Below are positions 51,970 through 60,389 of a DNA stretch of 64,000 nucleotides, piece by piece; position 1 is the stretch's first letter, and every line of letters starts with the position of its first letter. Both the position numbers and the translations under genes were made by a program. The stretch covers positions 1,302,001 through 1,366,000 of the forward strand of contig NZ_CP093342.1 of assembly GCF_022637555.1 (NCBI RefSeq), written 5' to 3'. Source of the stretch: Microbacterium sp. H1-D42. GTDB taxonomy: Bacteria; Actinomycetota; Actinomycetes; Actinomycetales; Microbacteriaceae. Under the pieces are notes generated by a model. It ran no database searches. It was not told where the DNA came from and saw nothing but the letters and a program-made list of their open reading frames with translations.

Positions 51970-52916
51970 CCGCCACCGAACTACTGGTCACCCCCGGCCG
52001 CCGCCGCCCCAGCAAGCTCGCCAGCGGCTGGTTCTCAGCGGAGCACCCCCCGCGCCGCAAGCGCGGCGGGTCGCGCTACAGGCCGGCATCCATCCCGGTC
52101 ACGATCGCCATGGTCGCGATGCTGCTCTACGCACTGCTGCCGCTGTTCTGGCTGCTGGTGAACGCGAGCAAGTCCCGCGATCACCTGTACAACTCGTTCG
52201 CACTCTGGTTCGCAGGCGACTTCGCCCTGTTCGAGAACATCTACCGCGTGTTCACGTTCAACGACGGGATCTTCCTGCGCTGGTTCGGGAACACCGTTCT
52301 CTACGTCGTGGTCGGCGGTGGCGGTGCCGCGCTGTTGGCAACCCTCGCCGGATACGGCCTCGCGAAGTACCGATTCCCCGGCCGACGGGCGGTGCTCGCC
52401 GTCATCCTCGGCGCGATCGCCATTCCCGGCTCAGCGCTCGCCGTGCCGCAGTTCCTGATGTTCAGCGGACTCGGACTCACCAACACCCCGGCAGCGGTGA
52501 TCATCCCGTCGCTGATCAGCGCCTTCGGTCTCTACCTGATCTGGGTCTACGCGGCCGAGGCCGTGCCCGACGAGATGATCGAGGCCGCACGGCTCGACGG
52601 TGCCAGCGAGCTGCGCATCTTCATGTCGATCTCGTTCCGCCAGCTGATGCCGGCCGTGATCACCGTGCTGATGTTCTCGCTCGTCGCCACCTGGAACAAC
52701 TACTTCCTGCCGCTGATCATGCTCAGCGACCCGGCCTGGTATCCGCTCCCCGTCGGTTTGAACCAGTGGGCATCCGCGGCGAGCTCCATCGGCGGCAACG
52801 CGATCCCCGAGCTGGTGATCACCGGATCGCTGCTCACGGTCATCCCGATCGCAGGCGCCTTCCTCTACCTGCAGCGCTACTGGCAGTCCGGCCTGACCGC
52901 CGGAAGCGTCAAGTAG
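51966..52916 (+). CDS. ABC sugar transporter permease 2 (CUT1 type)
   Basis: 316 aa. After a basic N-terminal stretch of about 40 residues come six membrane segments. The EAA loop is EAARLDGASELRIFMSISFR near residue 207, and TWNNYFLPLIMLSDPAWYPL near 239 is typical of MalG/MsmG proteins. The ATG overlaps the permease 1 stop (ATGA). Together the two permeases form the import channel. Confidence 0.93.
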   Translation: MTATELLVTPGRRRPSKLASGWFSAEHPPRRKRGGSRYRPASIPVTIAMVAMLLYALLPLFWLLVNASKSRDHLYNSFALWFAGDFALFENIYRVFTFNDGIFLRWFGNTVLYVVVGGGGAALLATLAGYGLAKYRFPGRRAVLAVILGAIAIPGSALAVPQFLMFSGLGLTNTPAAVIIPSLISAFGLYLIWVYAAEAVPDEMIEAARLDGASELRIFMSISFRQLMPAVITVLMFSLVATWNNYFLPLIMLSDPAWYPLPVGLNQWASAASSIGGNAIPELVITGSLLTVIPIAGAFLYLQRYWQSGLTAGSVK

Positions 52917-52990
52917 GCCACCCGCACCCTGTCCATCCCGTACCCGAACACCCATCACGCACCATCACACACAATGCGAAAGGCAGAACA

Positions 52991-54331
52991 ATGACGTACT
53001 CACGCAGCAACACGAAGAGGGCACTGGCCGCCATCGGCGCCGGCGCACTTCTGATCGGCGCACTCTCCGCCTGCACGCCAGGCGGATCCGGCGACGGCGA
53101 CAAGCCGTCCTCCGGCGGCACCCAGGCAGACATCGACGCCGCGCTCGAGAAGGGCGGCACTCTCACCTGGTGGACGTGGGGCGACGAGGCGCAGCTGCAG
53201 GCGGACGCCTTCACCAAGGAGCACCCGAACGTCAAGTTCGACATCGTCATGATGGACAACCCCGGCGCCGTGGTCACCAAGGTCCAGAACGCCGTCAAGG
53301 CGGGCAAGGGCGCACCGGACCTCATCCCCGTCGAATACCAGACGGTCCCGCAGCTCGCCATGGGCGGCGCCCTCGCCGACATGAGCGACTGGGGCCTCGG
53401 CGACTACGCCGACGAGTTCATCGCCTCGTCGTGGGAGGGCATGCAGTTCCAGGGCAAGCAGACCGGCATCCCGCTGGACTCGGGTCCCATGGTGCTCATC
53501 TACAACAAGGACCTGTTCGACGCGGCCGGGATCAGCGCTCCGCCGAAGACCTGGGACGAGTACTCGGCCGCAGCTGCCGCCATCCACGCCCACGACCCCG
53601 AGGCCTACCTCGCCAACAGCGGTGACGCCGGCTTCATGACGAGCATGTTCTGGGCCGCAGGCGGCCAGCCGTTCAAGACCGAGGGCGAGAACGTCACGAT
53701 CGACGTCGAGGAGCCGAAGACCAAGCAGTTCATCGACTTCTGGTCTGACGAGCTCGCATCCGGCAACTACTCGTCGCTGTCGACCTGGTCGGACGAGTGG
53801 AGCAAGGCGCTCACGCAGGGCAAGCTCGGCTCGCTGCTGATGGGCGGCTGGATGATCAGCGGCATGGACGACTACAGCACCGGCAACTGGCGCGTCGCCC
53901 AGATCCCGTCCTTCGACGGCAGCGCCATGTCGGCGATGAACGGCGGCAGTGGCCTCGCGGTGAGCGAGCAGAGCGAGAACAAGGCTCTTGCCGCCGCGGT
54001 CCTGCAGTTCATGGCAACAGGTGAGGGCCGCACGATCCAGAACACCAACGGCTTCCCCGGCACCACCGCGATCATGGACGACCCGGCCTGGCTCGACGTC
54101 GAGTTCCCCGCCTACGACGGCCAGAAGGCCAACCAGGAGGGCAAGCTCTCGTCCGAGAACGTCGTCGCGGGCTGGCAGTACCTGCCCTTCCAGGGCTACG
54201 CCAATGACATCTTCGCCGACACCGCGGGCAAGGCGATCGCCGATGGCACCAGCCTGAGCGACGGTCTGCTGGCCTGGCAGGACGACCTGGTCGCCTACGG
54301 CAACGAGCAGGGCTTCAGCGTCAACAAGTGA
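52991..54331 (+). CDS. sugar-binding lipoprotein of the ABC importer
   Basis: A 446-aa extracellular solute-binding protein of the CUT1 (MalE/MsmE-like) group. The signal is basic then hydrophobic (RALAAIGAGALLIGALSAC), with the lipobox Cys near residue 25. The mature protein has LTWWTWGDEAQLQADAFTKE and later GKLGSLLMGGWMISGMDDYS, typical of oligosaccharide binders. ATG 52991 has aaagg upstream. A hairpin after the stop may raise its expression relative to downstream genes. Confidence 0.92.
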   Translation: MTYSRSNTKRALAAIGAGALLIGALSACTPGGSGDGDKPSSGGTQADIDAALEKGGTLTWWTWGDEAQLQADAFTKEHPNVKFDIVMMDNPGAVVTKVQNAVKAGKGAPDLIPVEYQTVPQLAMGGALADMSDWGLGDYADEFIASSWEGMQFQGKQTGIPLDSGPMVLIYNKDLFDAAGISAPPKTWDEYSAAAAAIHAHDPEAYLANSGDAGFMTSMFWAAGGQPFKTEGENVTIDVEEPKTKQFIDFWSDELASGNYSSLSTWSDEWSKALTQGKLGSLLMGGWMISGMDDYSTGNWRVAQIPSFDGSAMSAMNGGSGLAVSEQSENKALAAAVLQFMATGEGRTIQNTNGFPGTTAIMDDPAWLDVEFPAYDGQKANQEGKLSSENVVAGWQYLPFQGYANDIFADTAGKAIADGTSLSDGLLAWQDDLVAYGNEQGFSVNK

Positions 54332-54347
54332 TCACACGGCAGTAAGA

Positions 54348-54379
54348 CGCGGGGGTCTGCAATCCTGCAGGCCCTCGCG
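54348..54379 (+). terminator. attenuator-type hairpin after the binding protein gene
   Basis: cgcgggggtctgca and tgcaggccctcgcg pair over 14 bp with two G-U pairs and an atcc loop. It lies 16 nt after the binding-protein stop and 38 nt before the GH35 start. There is no U-tract, so partial termination or 3' mRNA protection is likely. Confidence 0.65.
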
Positions 54380-54417
54380 GTCGTACCACCGGCTTCTTCT
54401 CTCAGATCAGGATGTTC

Positions 54418-56163
54418 ATGACCACGTTCGCCATCGGTGACGATGACTTTCTCCTCGACGGTGCGCCGCACCGGATCCTCTCCGGCGCACTGCACTACTT
54501 CCGAGTGCACCCTGACCTGTGGGCGGACCGGATCCACAAGGCCCGACTGATGGGGCTGAACACCATCGAGACCTACGTCGCGTGGAACGAGCACGCACCG
54601 AAGCGGGGCGAGTTTCGCACCGACAACGCACTCGACCTGGCCCGCTTCCTCGACCTCGTACAGGCCGAGGGCATGCACGCGATCGTGCGCCCGGGCCCCT
54701 ACATCTGCGCCGAGTGGACCGAGGGCGGCCTGCCGGCCTGGCTGCTCGCAGAGCATTCGCACGTGCTGCGCCGCAGCGACCCCGGGTACCTCGCCGCCGT
54801 CGAGGAGTACCTCGAAGCGGTCTACGAGATCGTCGCCCCGCGACAGATCCACCGCGGCGGCTCGGTCATCCTCGTGCAGATCGAGAACGAGTACGGCGCG
54901 TACGGCGCTGACAAGGACTACCTGCGCTCGCTCGTCGACATCACCCGTCGCGCCGGCATCGACGTGCCGCTGACGACGGTCGACCAGCCACTGGGCACCA
55001 TGCTGCAGGACGGCAGCCTCGACGAGCTGCACCGCACCGGCTCGTTCGGCTCTCGGGTTCCAGAGCGCCTGGCCACTCTGCGCGAGCACCAGCCCACAGG
55101 ACCGCTGATGTGCTCGGAGTTCTGGTGCGGATGGTTCGACAGCTGGGGCGAGCCGCACAACACGACCTCAGCCGCTGCAGCGGCAGCCGAGCTGGACGCG
55201 CTGCTGGCCGCTGGGGCCTCGGTGAACATCTACATGTTCCACGGCGGCACGAACTTCGGCTTCACCTCCGGCGCCAACGACAAGGGCATCTACCGTCCGA
55301 TCACGACGTCGTACGACTACGACGCACCGCTGGCCGAGGACGGCACGCCGACCGCGAAGTACCGCGCATTCCGCGAGGTGATCTCGAAGTACGCCCCGGT
55401 GCCTGACGAGTATCCCGCCGAGCGAGCGGATGCCCCTGCCTTGACCGTCGCGCTGGATCACACCGTGCCGCTGAGCGACCTCGACCTCGTGCAGGCGTCC
55501 ACCTTCGGCAGCCTGCCGGATGCCGCGCAGTTCGGCTTCCCCCGCGGGTTCTCGCACTACGGCATCCCCGTCTCGCACGGCGGTCTGCTCGCCTTCGCCG
55601 AGGTGCGCGACCGGGCGCACGTCTTCCTCGACGGCGTGCGCGTGGGCGTCATCGACCGCGAGCAGGGCGAGCGGGTCATCGCGATCCCCGCCACCGGGGG
55701 AGAGCTCTGCGTTCTCGTGGAGCACCTCGGCGGCGTCAACTACGGACCGCGCCTCGGCGAGGTCAAGGGGCTCATCGGCCCTGCCACGCTCGACGGAGTG
55801 GTGCTCGAGGGCTGGCTGGCAGGGCCCCTCGACCTCGACCTCGACACCGTGCGGGCAGCCCTGCAGTTCGCCCCTGCGGTGGGCGCACCTGTAGCCGGTC
55901 CCGTGTTCGCCAGCGGTGCGTTCGGCCTGGATGAGCCGGCGGACCTGCACCTGCGGATCGGCGACTGGGGCTCCGGCGTCGTGTGGGTGAACGGCTTCAA
56001 CCTCGGACGGCACTGGAGCCGTGGACCGCAGCGCACCCTGTACGTACCAGGACCCATCCTGCGGGCGGGGCAGAACGAGATCATCGTGCTCGAGCTCGCC
56101 GGCATGCCATCGGCTGTCGCGGAGTTCGTCGCGCGGCCCGACCTCGGCCCGGATGAGCGCTGA
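54418..56163 (+). CDS. GH35 beta-galactosidase
   Basis: An intracellular enzyme of about 581 aa. The N-terminal (beta/alpha)8 barrel contains RILSGALHYFRVHPDLWADR, the acid/base Glu158 in IENEYGAYG and the nucleophile Glu234 in MCSEFWCGWFDSWG. NIYMFHGGTNFGFTSGAN follows. C-terminal beta domains end with GVVWVNGFNLGRHWSRGPQR, the usual GH35 closing motif. The start at 54418 has tcagga 5 nt upstream; ATG 54412 is in frame but has no proper site. No signal peptide, so it acts on imported galactosides. Confidence 0.93.
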   Translation: MTTFAIGDDDFLLDGAPHRILSGALHYFRVHPDLWADRIHKARLMGLNTIETYVAWNEHAPKRGEFRTDNALDLARFLDLVQAEGMHAIVRPGPYICAEWTEGGLPAWLLAEHSHVLRRSDPGYLAAVEEYLEAVYEIVAPRQIHRGGSVILVQIENEYGAYGADKDYLRSLVDITRRAGIDVPLTTVDQPLGTMLQDGSLDELHRTGSFGSRVPERLATLREHQPTGPLMCSEFWCGWFDSWGEPHNTTSAAAAAAELDALLAAGASVNIYMFHGGTNFGFTSGANDKGIYRPITTSYDYDAPLAEDGTPTAKYRAFREVISKYAPVPDEYPAERADAPALTVALDHTVPLSDLDLVQASTFGSLPDAAQFGFPRGFSHYGIPVSHGGLLAFAEVRDRAHVFLDGVRVGVIDREQGERVIAIPATGGELCVLVEHLGGVNYGPRLGEVKGLIGPATLDGVVLEGWLAGPLDLDLDTVRAALQFAPAVGAPVAGPVFASGAFGLDEPADLHLRIGDWGSGVVWVNGFNLGRHWSRGPQRTLYVPGPILRAGQNEIIVLELAGMPSAVAEFVARPDLGPDER

Positions 56164-56191
56164 CGACGTGCGCGATCCAGGTCACAGGCAC

Positions 56192-57217
56192 TCAGCGGTG
56201 CGGCACAGGCCCCGTGCTGTCGCGCACGACGAGCCGGGTGGGCACCAGATGCTTCTTGCCGGTGTCGGGTTCGCCGTCGATGAGGGCGAGCAGCTCGGCG
56301 GTCGCCAGCCTGCCGACCTCGTCCAGATGCTGGTGCACGGTCGTCAGCGCCGGCCAGAACGTGGCGGCGCCCTCGGTGTCATCGAAGCCGATCACGCTGA
56401 TGTCCTCTGGAATCCGCAGACCCCGGTCGTGGATCGCCTTCATCACACCGAGGGCCATCTGATCGTTCGCCGCGAAGACAGCAGTGGGCAATGGGTCGGA
56501 CTGCAGGATGCGGTGGCCGATCTCGACGGCCGATGCCGCCGACCAGTCGCCGAACAGCACGGGGCGCGCGGTCACCTGCCCCTCGGCCTGCAGGCGCCGG
56601 TAGACGTCGGCGCGATTGTGGGCGGGATACGACAGGTCAGGACCTGCGACATGTACGATGTCGCGATGCCCGAGGTCGAGCAGGTGCTGCAGTGCGATGC
56701 GGGCGCCCTGCTCCTGGTCGGTTCCCGCAAGCGTGTAGGGCAGGCGCGTGTCCGAGTCGATGACGACCAGGGGCAGCCCCGCAGCCATGGTCAGGTCGTC
56801 GAGCGGTCCGACCTCGGAGGACATCACCAGGATGATGCCGTCGACGGCCTGCTCCTCGAGGCGCCCGAACGCGCCGGCGACGCCGCTCGGGGTGGCGTCG
56901 GCGATCGGCAGCAGCGTGGTGGTGCAGCCGGCCGCCTCGGCCGCCTGTGCGACACCGTCGAGCGCCCTGTCGTTGCCGAAGTTGGTGAGGTTGAACGTGA
57001 CGAATCCGATGCTGCGGAATCGGCCCGACTTCAGGTTGCGGGCGGCGCTGTTGGGCCGGTAGCCGAGCTCCTTCATCGACGCCAGCACCCGCTGCCTGGT
57101 GAGGGCATGAACATTCGGGTTGTCATTCGCCACGCGCGACACGGTCTGCGCCGACACTCCAGCGTGGGCTGCCACGTCGATGATCGACGGGCGCGTCTTC
57201 TTCCTCGGCATATTCAT
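56192..57217 (-). CDS. LacI-family transcriptional regulator
   Basis: 341 aa. The HTH (SIIDVAAHAGVSAQTVSRVA) is followed by the hinge PNSAARNLKSGRFRSIGFVT. The periplasmic-binding-like effector domain includes AVFAANDQMALGVMKAIHDR and ISVIGFDDTEGAATFWPALT. The start is ATG 57217 or the second in-frame ATG at 57211. Convergent with GH35 and divergent from GH36. The operator motif TGGCAACGTAAACA touches its start codon and overlaps a -10-like TACTGT, so autoregulation is likely. The effector is probably a galactoside. Confidence 0.93.
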   Translation of the reverse strand: MNMPRKKTRPSIIDVAAHAGVSAQTVSRVANDNPNVHALTRQRVLASMKELGYRPNSAARNLKSGRFRSIGFVTFNLTNFGNDRALDGVAQAAEAAGCTTTLLPIADATPSGVAGAFGRLEEQAVDGIILVMSSEVGPLDDLTMAAGLPLVVIDSDTRLPYTLAGTDQEQGARIALQHLLDLGHRDIVHVAGPDLSYPAHNRADVYRRLQAEGQVTARPVLFGDWSAASAVEIGHRILQSDPLPTAVFAANDQMALGVMKAIHDRGLRIPEDISVIGFDDTEGAATFWPALTTVHQHLDEVGRLATAELLALIDGEPDTGKKHLVPTRLVVRDSTGPVPHR

Positions 57218-57230
57218 GGCAACGTAAACA
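57217..57230. promoter_or_regulatory. LacI-type operator, lacI/GH36 divergent region
   Basis: TGGCAACGTAAACA, identical to the site at 50992-51005, in the 47-nt gap between lacI and the alpha-galactosidase gene. It can control both directions. Confidence 0.7.
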
Positions 57231-57264
57231 GTATCCGAACGACCTCTGGAGAGGAATCCCCCCG

Positions 57265-59439
57265 ATGAGTACTGCCACCGATTTCGGCCTCGCCCTGCAC
57301 AGCGGCGGCGTGTCGTTGGTGCTCGACTTCCGAGGCGGGCACCTGCCCACCGTGCTGCACTGGGGTGCGGCCGTCGGAGAGATCACCTCTGACGATCTCG
57401 CAGCCCTGGTGAGCAGCCGGGTGCCCCCGCTCGGCGCGAGCGAGCCCGACGAGCCTGTGGCGGCGTCTGTGCTGCCCGAGCACACCCTCGGCTGGCAGGG
57501 GCGCCCCGGCATCAGCGGCTCCAGAGCCGGTCGCGCGTGGTCGCCGGAGTTCCTGGTGGACGAAGTGAGCATCGACGGCGCACGTCTCGATGGGCCGAGC
57601 GGCATCCGCAACCATGGCCACGGGGTCGTCGTCGTGCGCGCGGCCGATGCGGTTACCGCGCTGGGGCTCGAGATCACGATCGAGCTCACGGAGGCGGGCG
57701 TGGTGCGGATGCGCGCCGACCTGCACAACCGCGCAGACGACGAGTACCAGCTCGACGAGCTGCTGCTGTGCTTGCCGGTGCCGCTGCAGGCCGAGGAGCT
57801 GCTCGACTTCGGCGGTCGCTGGGGTCGTGAGCGCGCGCCGCAGCGGCACCGCGTCACGCAGGGTACTCACCGCCGCGAGGGCCGACGCGGGCGTACCGGC
57901 CTCGACGCCGCGACGATCCTGTCGGCGGGCGTGCCGGGCTTCGGCTTCGCCGCCGGCGAGGTCTGGGGCGTGCACACGGCGTGGTCCGGCAACCACGTGC
58001 ATCAGCTGGAGCGCATGCTGTCCGGCATCCAGCTCCTCGGCGGCGGCGAGCTGCTGCTGCCTGGCGAGATGCGGCTGGCGCCGGATGCCCACTACCGCAG
58101 CCCCTGGGTGTACGGGTTCTACGGTGACGGTCTCGACGCCGCTGCGCGGCGCGCGCATCGGATGCTGCGGGCGCGCCCCCAGCATCCGACCAGGCCCCGC
58201 CCGATCACCCTCAACACCTGGGAGGCGGTCTACTTCGACCACGACGAGAAGGCACTCACCGATCTGGCCGATCTTGCCGCCGATATCGGCGTCGAGCGCT
58301 TCGTGCTCGACGACGGCTGGTTCGGCGCGCGCCGCGGCGACACGGCGGGTCTCGGCGACTGGACCGTCTCGAAGGACGCCTGGCCGCACGGGCTCGGCCC
58401 GCTCATCCAGCACGTCCGCGGCCTCGGCATGGAGTTCGGGCTGTGGGTCGAGCCCGAGATGGTCAATGTCGACTCCGACCTCGCGCGAGCGCATCCGGAC
58501 TGGATCATGACCGCCCGCGACCGGCTGCCGATCGAAGCCCGCAATCAGCAGGTGCTCGACATGGCCAACCCGGATTGCTACGCGCACATCCGCGACGCGA
58601 TGCTCACGCTGCTGGATGAGAACGACATCGCGTACCTGAAGTGGGACCACAACCGCGACCTCGTGGATGCCGGAACAGGGGCATCCCACACCCCGGGCGT
58701 GCACGGGCAGACCGAGGCGTATTACCGCCTCGTCGCCGAGCTGAAGGCGCACCAGCCTGGGCTGGAGATCGAGGCGTGCTCGTCGGGCGGCGGGCGCGTC
58801 GACCTCGGCGCGCTGGAGCACTCCGACCGGATCTGGGTCTCGGACAACAACGACCCAGTGGACCGCACCGAGATCAACCTGTGGACCAGCCAGCTGGTCG
58901 CGCCAGAGCTGATGGGCACGCACATCAGCTCGCAGGTCTCGCACACCACCGGCCGTGTCCACTCGCTGTCGTTCCGCTCCGCCACGGCGCTGTTCGGGCA
59001 CCTCGGCATCGAGATCGATCTGCGGACGGCGGCGCCGGAGGAACTCGACGAGCTGCGCGCCTGGGTGGGTCTGCACCGCGAACTGCGCGACCTGCTGCAC
59101 GGCGGCGACCTGGTGCGCCTCGACCATCCCGATCCGTCGATCGTGCTGCACGGCGTCGTCGCGCCCGACCAGTCGAGCGCCCTGTACTCGTTCACGTCGC
59201 TCGCCCGCTCGCCGCTCGCCAACAGCGGACGGGTGCGGCTGCCGGGGCTCGCGGCTGGTCGCCGCTATGCCGTGCGGCCGGAGTACTTCGGCGGGCCGGT
59301 GCCCGACAGCATCCTGCCGTCGTGGTGGGACGAAGGGGTCGAGCTCGACGGCGGGCTGCTTGGCACCGTCGGGCTGATGCCGCCGGCGCTGCCGCCGGAG
59401 CAGGCGGTGGTGCTGCGGGTGACCGCCATCGAGGCCTGA
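57265..59439 (+). CDS. GH36 alpha-galactosidase
   Basis: 724 aa. An N-terminal beta-supersandwich covers about 1-320. The barrel holds ITLNTWEAVYFDHDEKALTD, VLDDGWFGARRGDT and LWVEPEMVNVDSDL. The nucleophile is Asp461 in LKWDHNRD, and the acid/base is Asp527 in WVSDNNDPVDR, after the SSGGGRVDLGAL substrate loop. It removes terminal alpha-galactose from melibiose/raffinose-type sugars or galactomannan fragments. A gagagga ribosome site precedes ATG 57265. Confidence 0.94.
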   Translation: MSTATDFGLALHSGGVSLVLDFRGGHLPTVLHWGAAVGEITSDDLAALVSSRVPPLGASEPDEPVAASVLPEHTLGWQGRPGISGSRAGRAWSPEFLVDEVSIDGARLDGPSGIRNHGHGVVVVRAADAVTALGLEITIELTEAGVVRMRADLHNRADDEYQLDELLLCLPVPLQAEELLDFGGRWGRERAPQRHRVTQGTHRREGRRGRTGLDAATILSAGVPGFGFAAGEVWGVHTAWSGNHVHQLERMLSGIQLLGGGELLLPGEMRLAPDAHYRSPWVYGFYGDGLDAAARRAHRMLRARPQHPTRPRPITLNTWEAVYFDHDEKALTDLADLAADIGVERFVLDDGWFGARRGDTAGLGDWTVSKDAWPHGLGPLIQHVRGLGMEFGLWVEPEMVNVDSDLARAHPDWIMTARDRLPIEARNQQVLDMANPDCYAHIRDAMLTLLDENDIAYLKWDHNRDLVDAGTGASHTPGVHGQTEAYYRLVAELKAHQPGLEIEACSSGGGRVDLGALEHSDRIWVSDNNDPVDRTEINLWTSQLVAPELMGTHISSQVSHTTGRVHSLSFRSATALFGHLGIEIDLRTAAPEELDELRAWVGLHRELRDLLHGGDLVRLDHPDPSIVLHGVVAPDQSSALYSFTSLARSPLANSGRVRLPGLAAGRRYAVRPEYFGGPVPDSILPSWWDEGVELDGGLLGTVGLMPPALPPEQAVVLRVTAIEA

Positions 59440-59458
59440 CGGATCGAGGCCAGACGGG

Positions 59459-59890
59459 TCAGGGCGTCGACCAGTCGGCCTCTGTGACGTGCGGTGGGTG
59501 CGCGGCCGCGTCGTACACGCGCACCCAGTGCACGTCGACGGCGAGGAGCGCGAATCCGGCATCCAACGCCCTCGAACCGGGGAAGCGCTGGCTGTACGCC
59601 TCACCGAGCCGCCAGCGCTCCTCGTCCCGCGTCACGCGGGCGGTGCCCTCGAGCTGCACGGTGGTGTCCGCACCGGTCACGGCGACGGCGATCCGCGGAT
59701 TCCGGGTGATGTTGCCGACCTTGCGCGAGTCGTCCTTGGCGTCGAACATCAGCACGCCGTCGTCGCCGGCGTGGATGCCGACGTATGCGGCCTGCGGCCC
59801 GCCGTCCTCTCCGACCGTGGCGACGACGCCCGATCCGCACACGCGGATGAAGTGCGCCACAGCGGCGCGGTCGACGGCATCGATGCTCAT
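59459..59890 (-). CDS. pyridoxamine 5'-phosphate oxidase family protein
   Basis: A 143-aa split-barrel flavin- or F420-binding protein. GSGVVATVGEDGGPQAAYVG opens the barrel, and MFDAKDDSRKVGNITRNPRI is the cofactor-binding stretch. VQLEGTARVTRDEERWRLGE follows. Most relatives are reductases or haem/flavin-binding proteins of unknown substrate. ATG 59890 follows -10 TACCTT by six bases, so the message is probably leaderless. Confidence 0.87.
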   Translation of the reverse strand: MSIDAVDRAAVAHFIRVCGSGVVATVGEDGGPQAAYVGIHAGDDGVLMFDAKDDSRKVGNITRNPRIAVAVTGADTTVQLEGTARVTRDEERWRLGEAYSQRFPGSRALDAGFALLAVDVHWVRVYDAAAHPPHVTEADWSTP

Positions 59891-59896
59891 GTTCTG

Positions 59897-59902
59897 AAGG
59901 TA
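59897..59902 (-). promoter_or_regulatory. -10 element, leaderless spacing
   Basis: Minus-strand TACCTT, six bases, then ATG 59890. Confidence 0.5.
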
Positions 59903-59933
59903 CGCGCGCGCGGGGTCGGCCGCGACCCGGACT

Positions 59934-60389
59934 TCACGACGACGGAGCGGCAGGAAGTGGAGCTGCGCGTTCCCATGCGGCGGCGCCGCCGGGGACGACC
60001 CGGAACAGCGGATGCGCTGTCGGCGACGTCAGCGCCCACTCGGTGGCACGCTCCGGACTTCGAGCCTCGAGTTTGACTCCCAGATGCGCCCACTCCAGGG
60101 CGAGCTGTCCGTCGGTGACGGCGATCGTCCCGATCGCAGGGGCTGGGGCGATGATGCGAGTCCGGTCGAAACGGTATCCGCGGGCATCCGCCTCATCGGC
60201 GACTCCGGCCAGGTAGGCGCCGACGGCCGCAAGCGGATCGGCGGGGTCGCGGAACCTCTCCAGCTGCGGATGATGGGTGTACCCGCGCGTGCGTCCGGCC
60301 AGCACTGCCTGGGCGAGCAGCGCCTCCCGCCAGCACGCCACGAGTCCGGCACGATCCAGATGACGCGGATGCAGCGACCACAGCCTCAC
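59934..60389 (-). CDS. pyrimidine dimer DNA glycosylase family protein (T4 endonuclease V type)
   Basis: 151 aa. It begins RLWSLHPRHLDRAGLVACWR, continues LLAQAVLAGRTRGYTHHPQL and contains GAYLAGVADEADARGYRFDR. This matches the Pyr_excise family, which cuts the glycosyl bond at UV-induced pyrimidine dimers and nicks the abasic site. The reading frame stays open far upstream inside the MMPL gene, but GTG 60389 overlaps that gene's stop (GTGA) and starts the conserved part. Whether the enzyme retains dimer activity is unknown; many actinobacterial copies are uncharacterised. Confidence 0.82.
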   Translation of the reverse strand: MRLWSLHPRHLDRAGLVACWREALLAQAVLAGRTRGYTHHPQLERFRDPADPLAAVGAYLAGVADEADARGYRFDRTRIIAPAPAIGTIAVTDGQLALEWAHLGVKLEARSPERATEWALTSPTAHPLFRVVPGGAAAWERAAPLPAAPSS

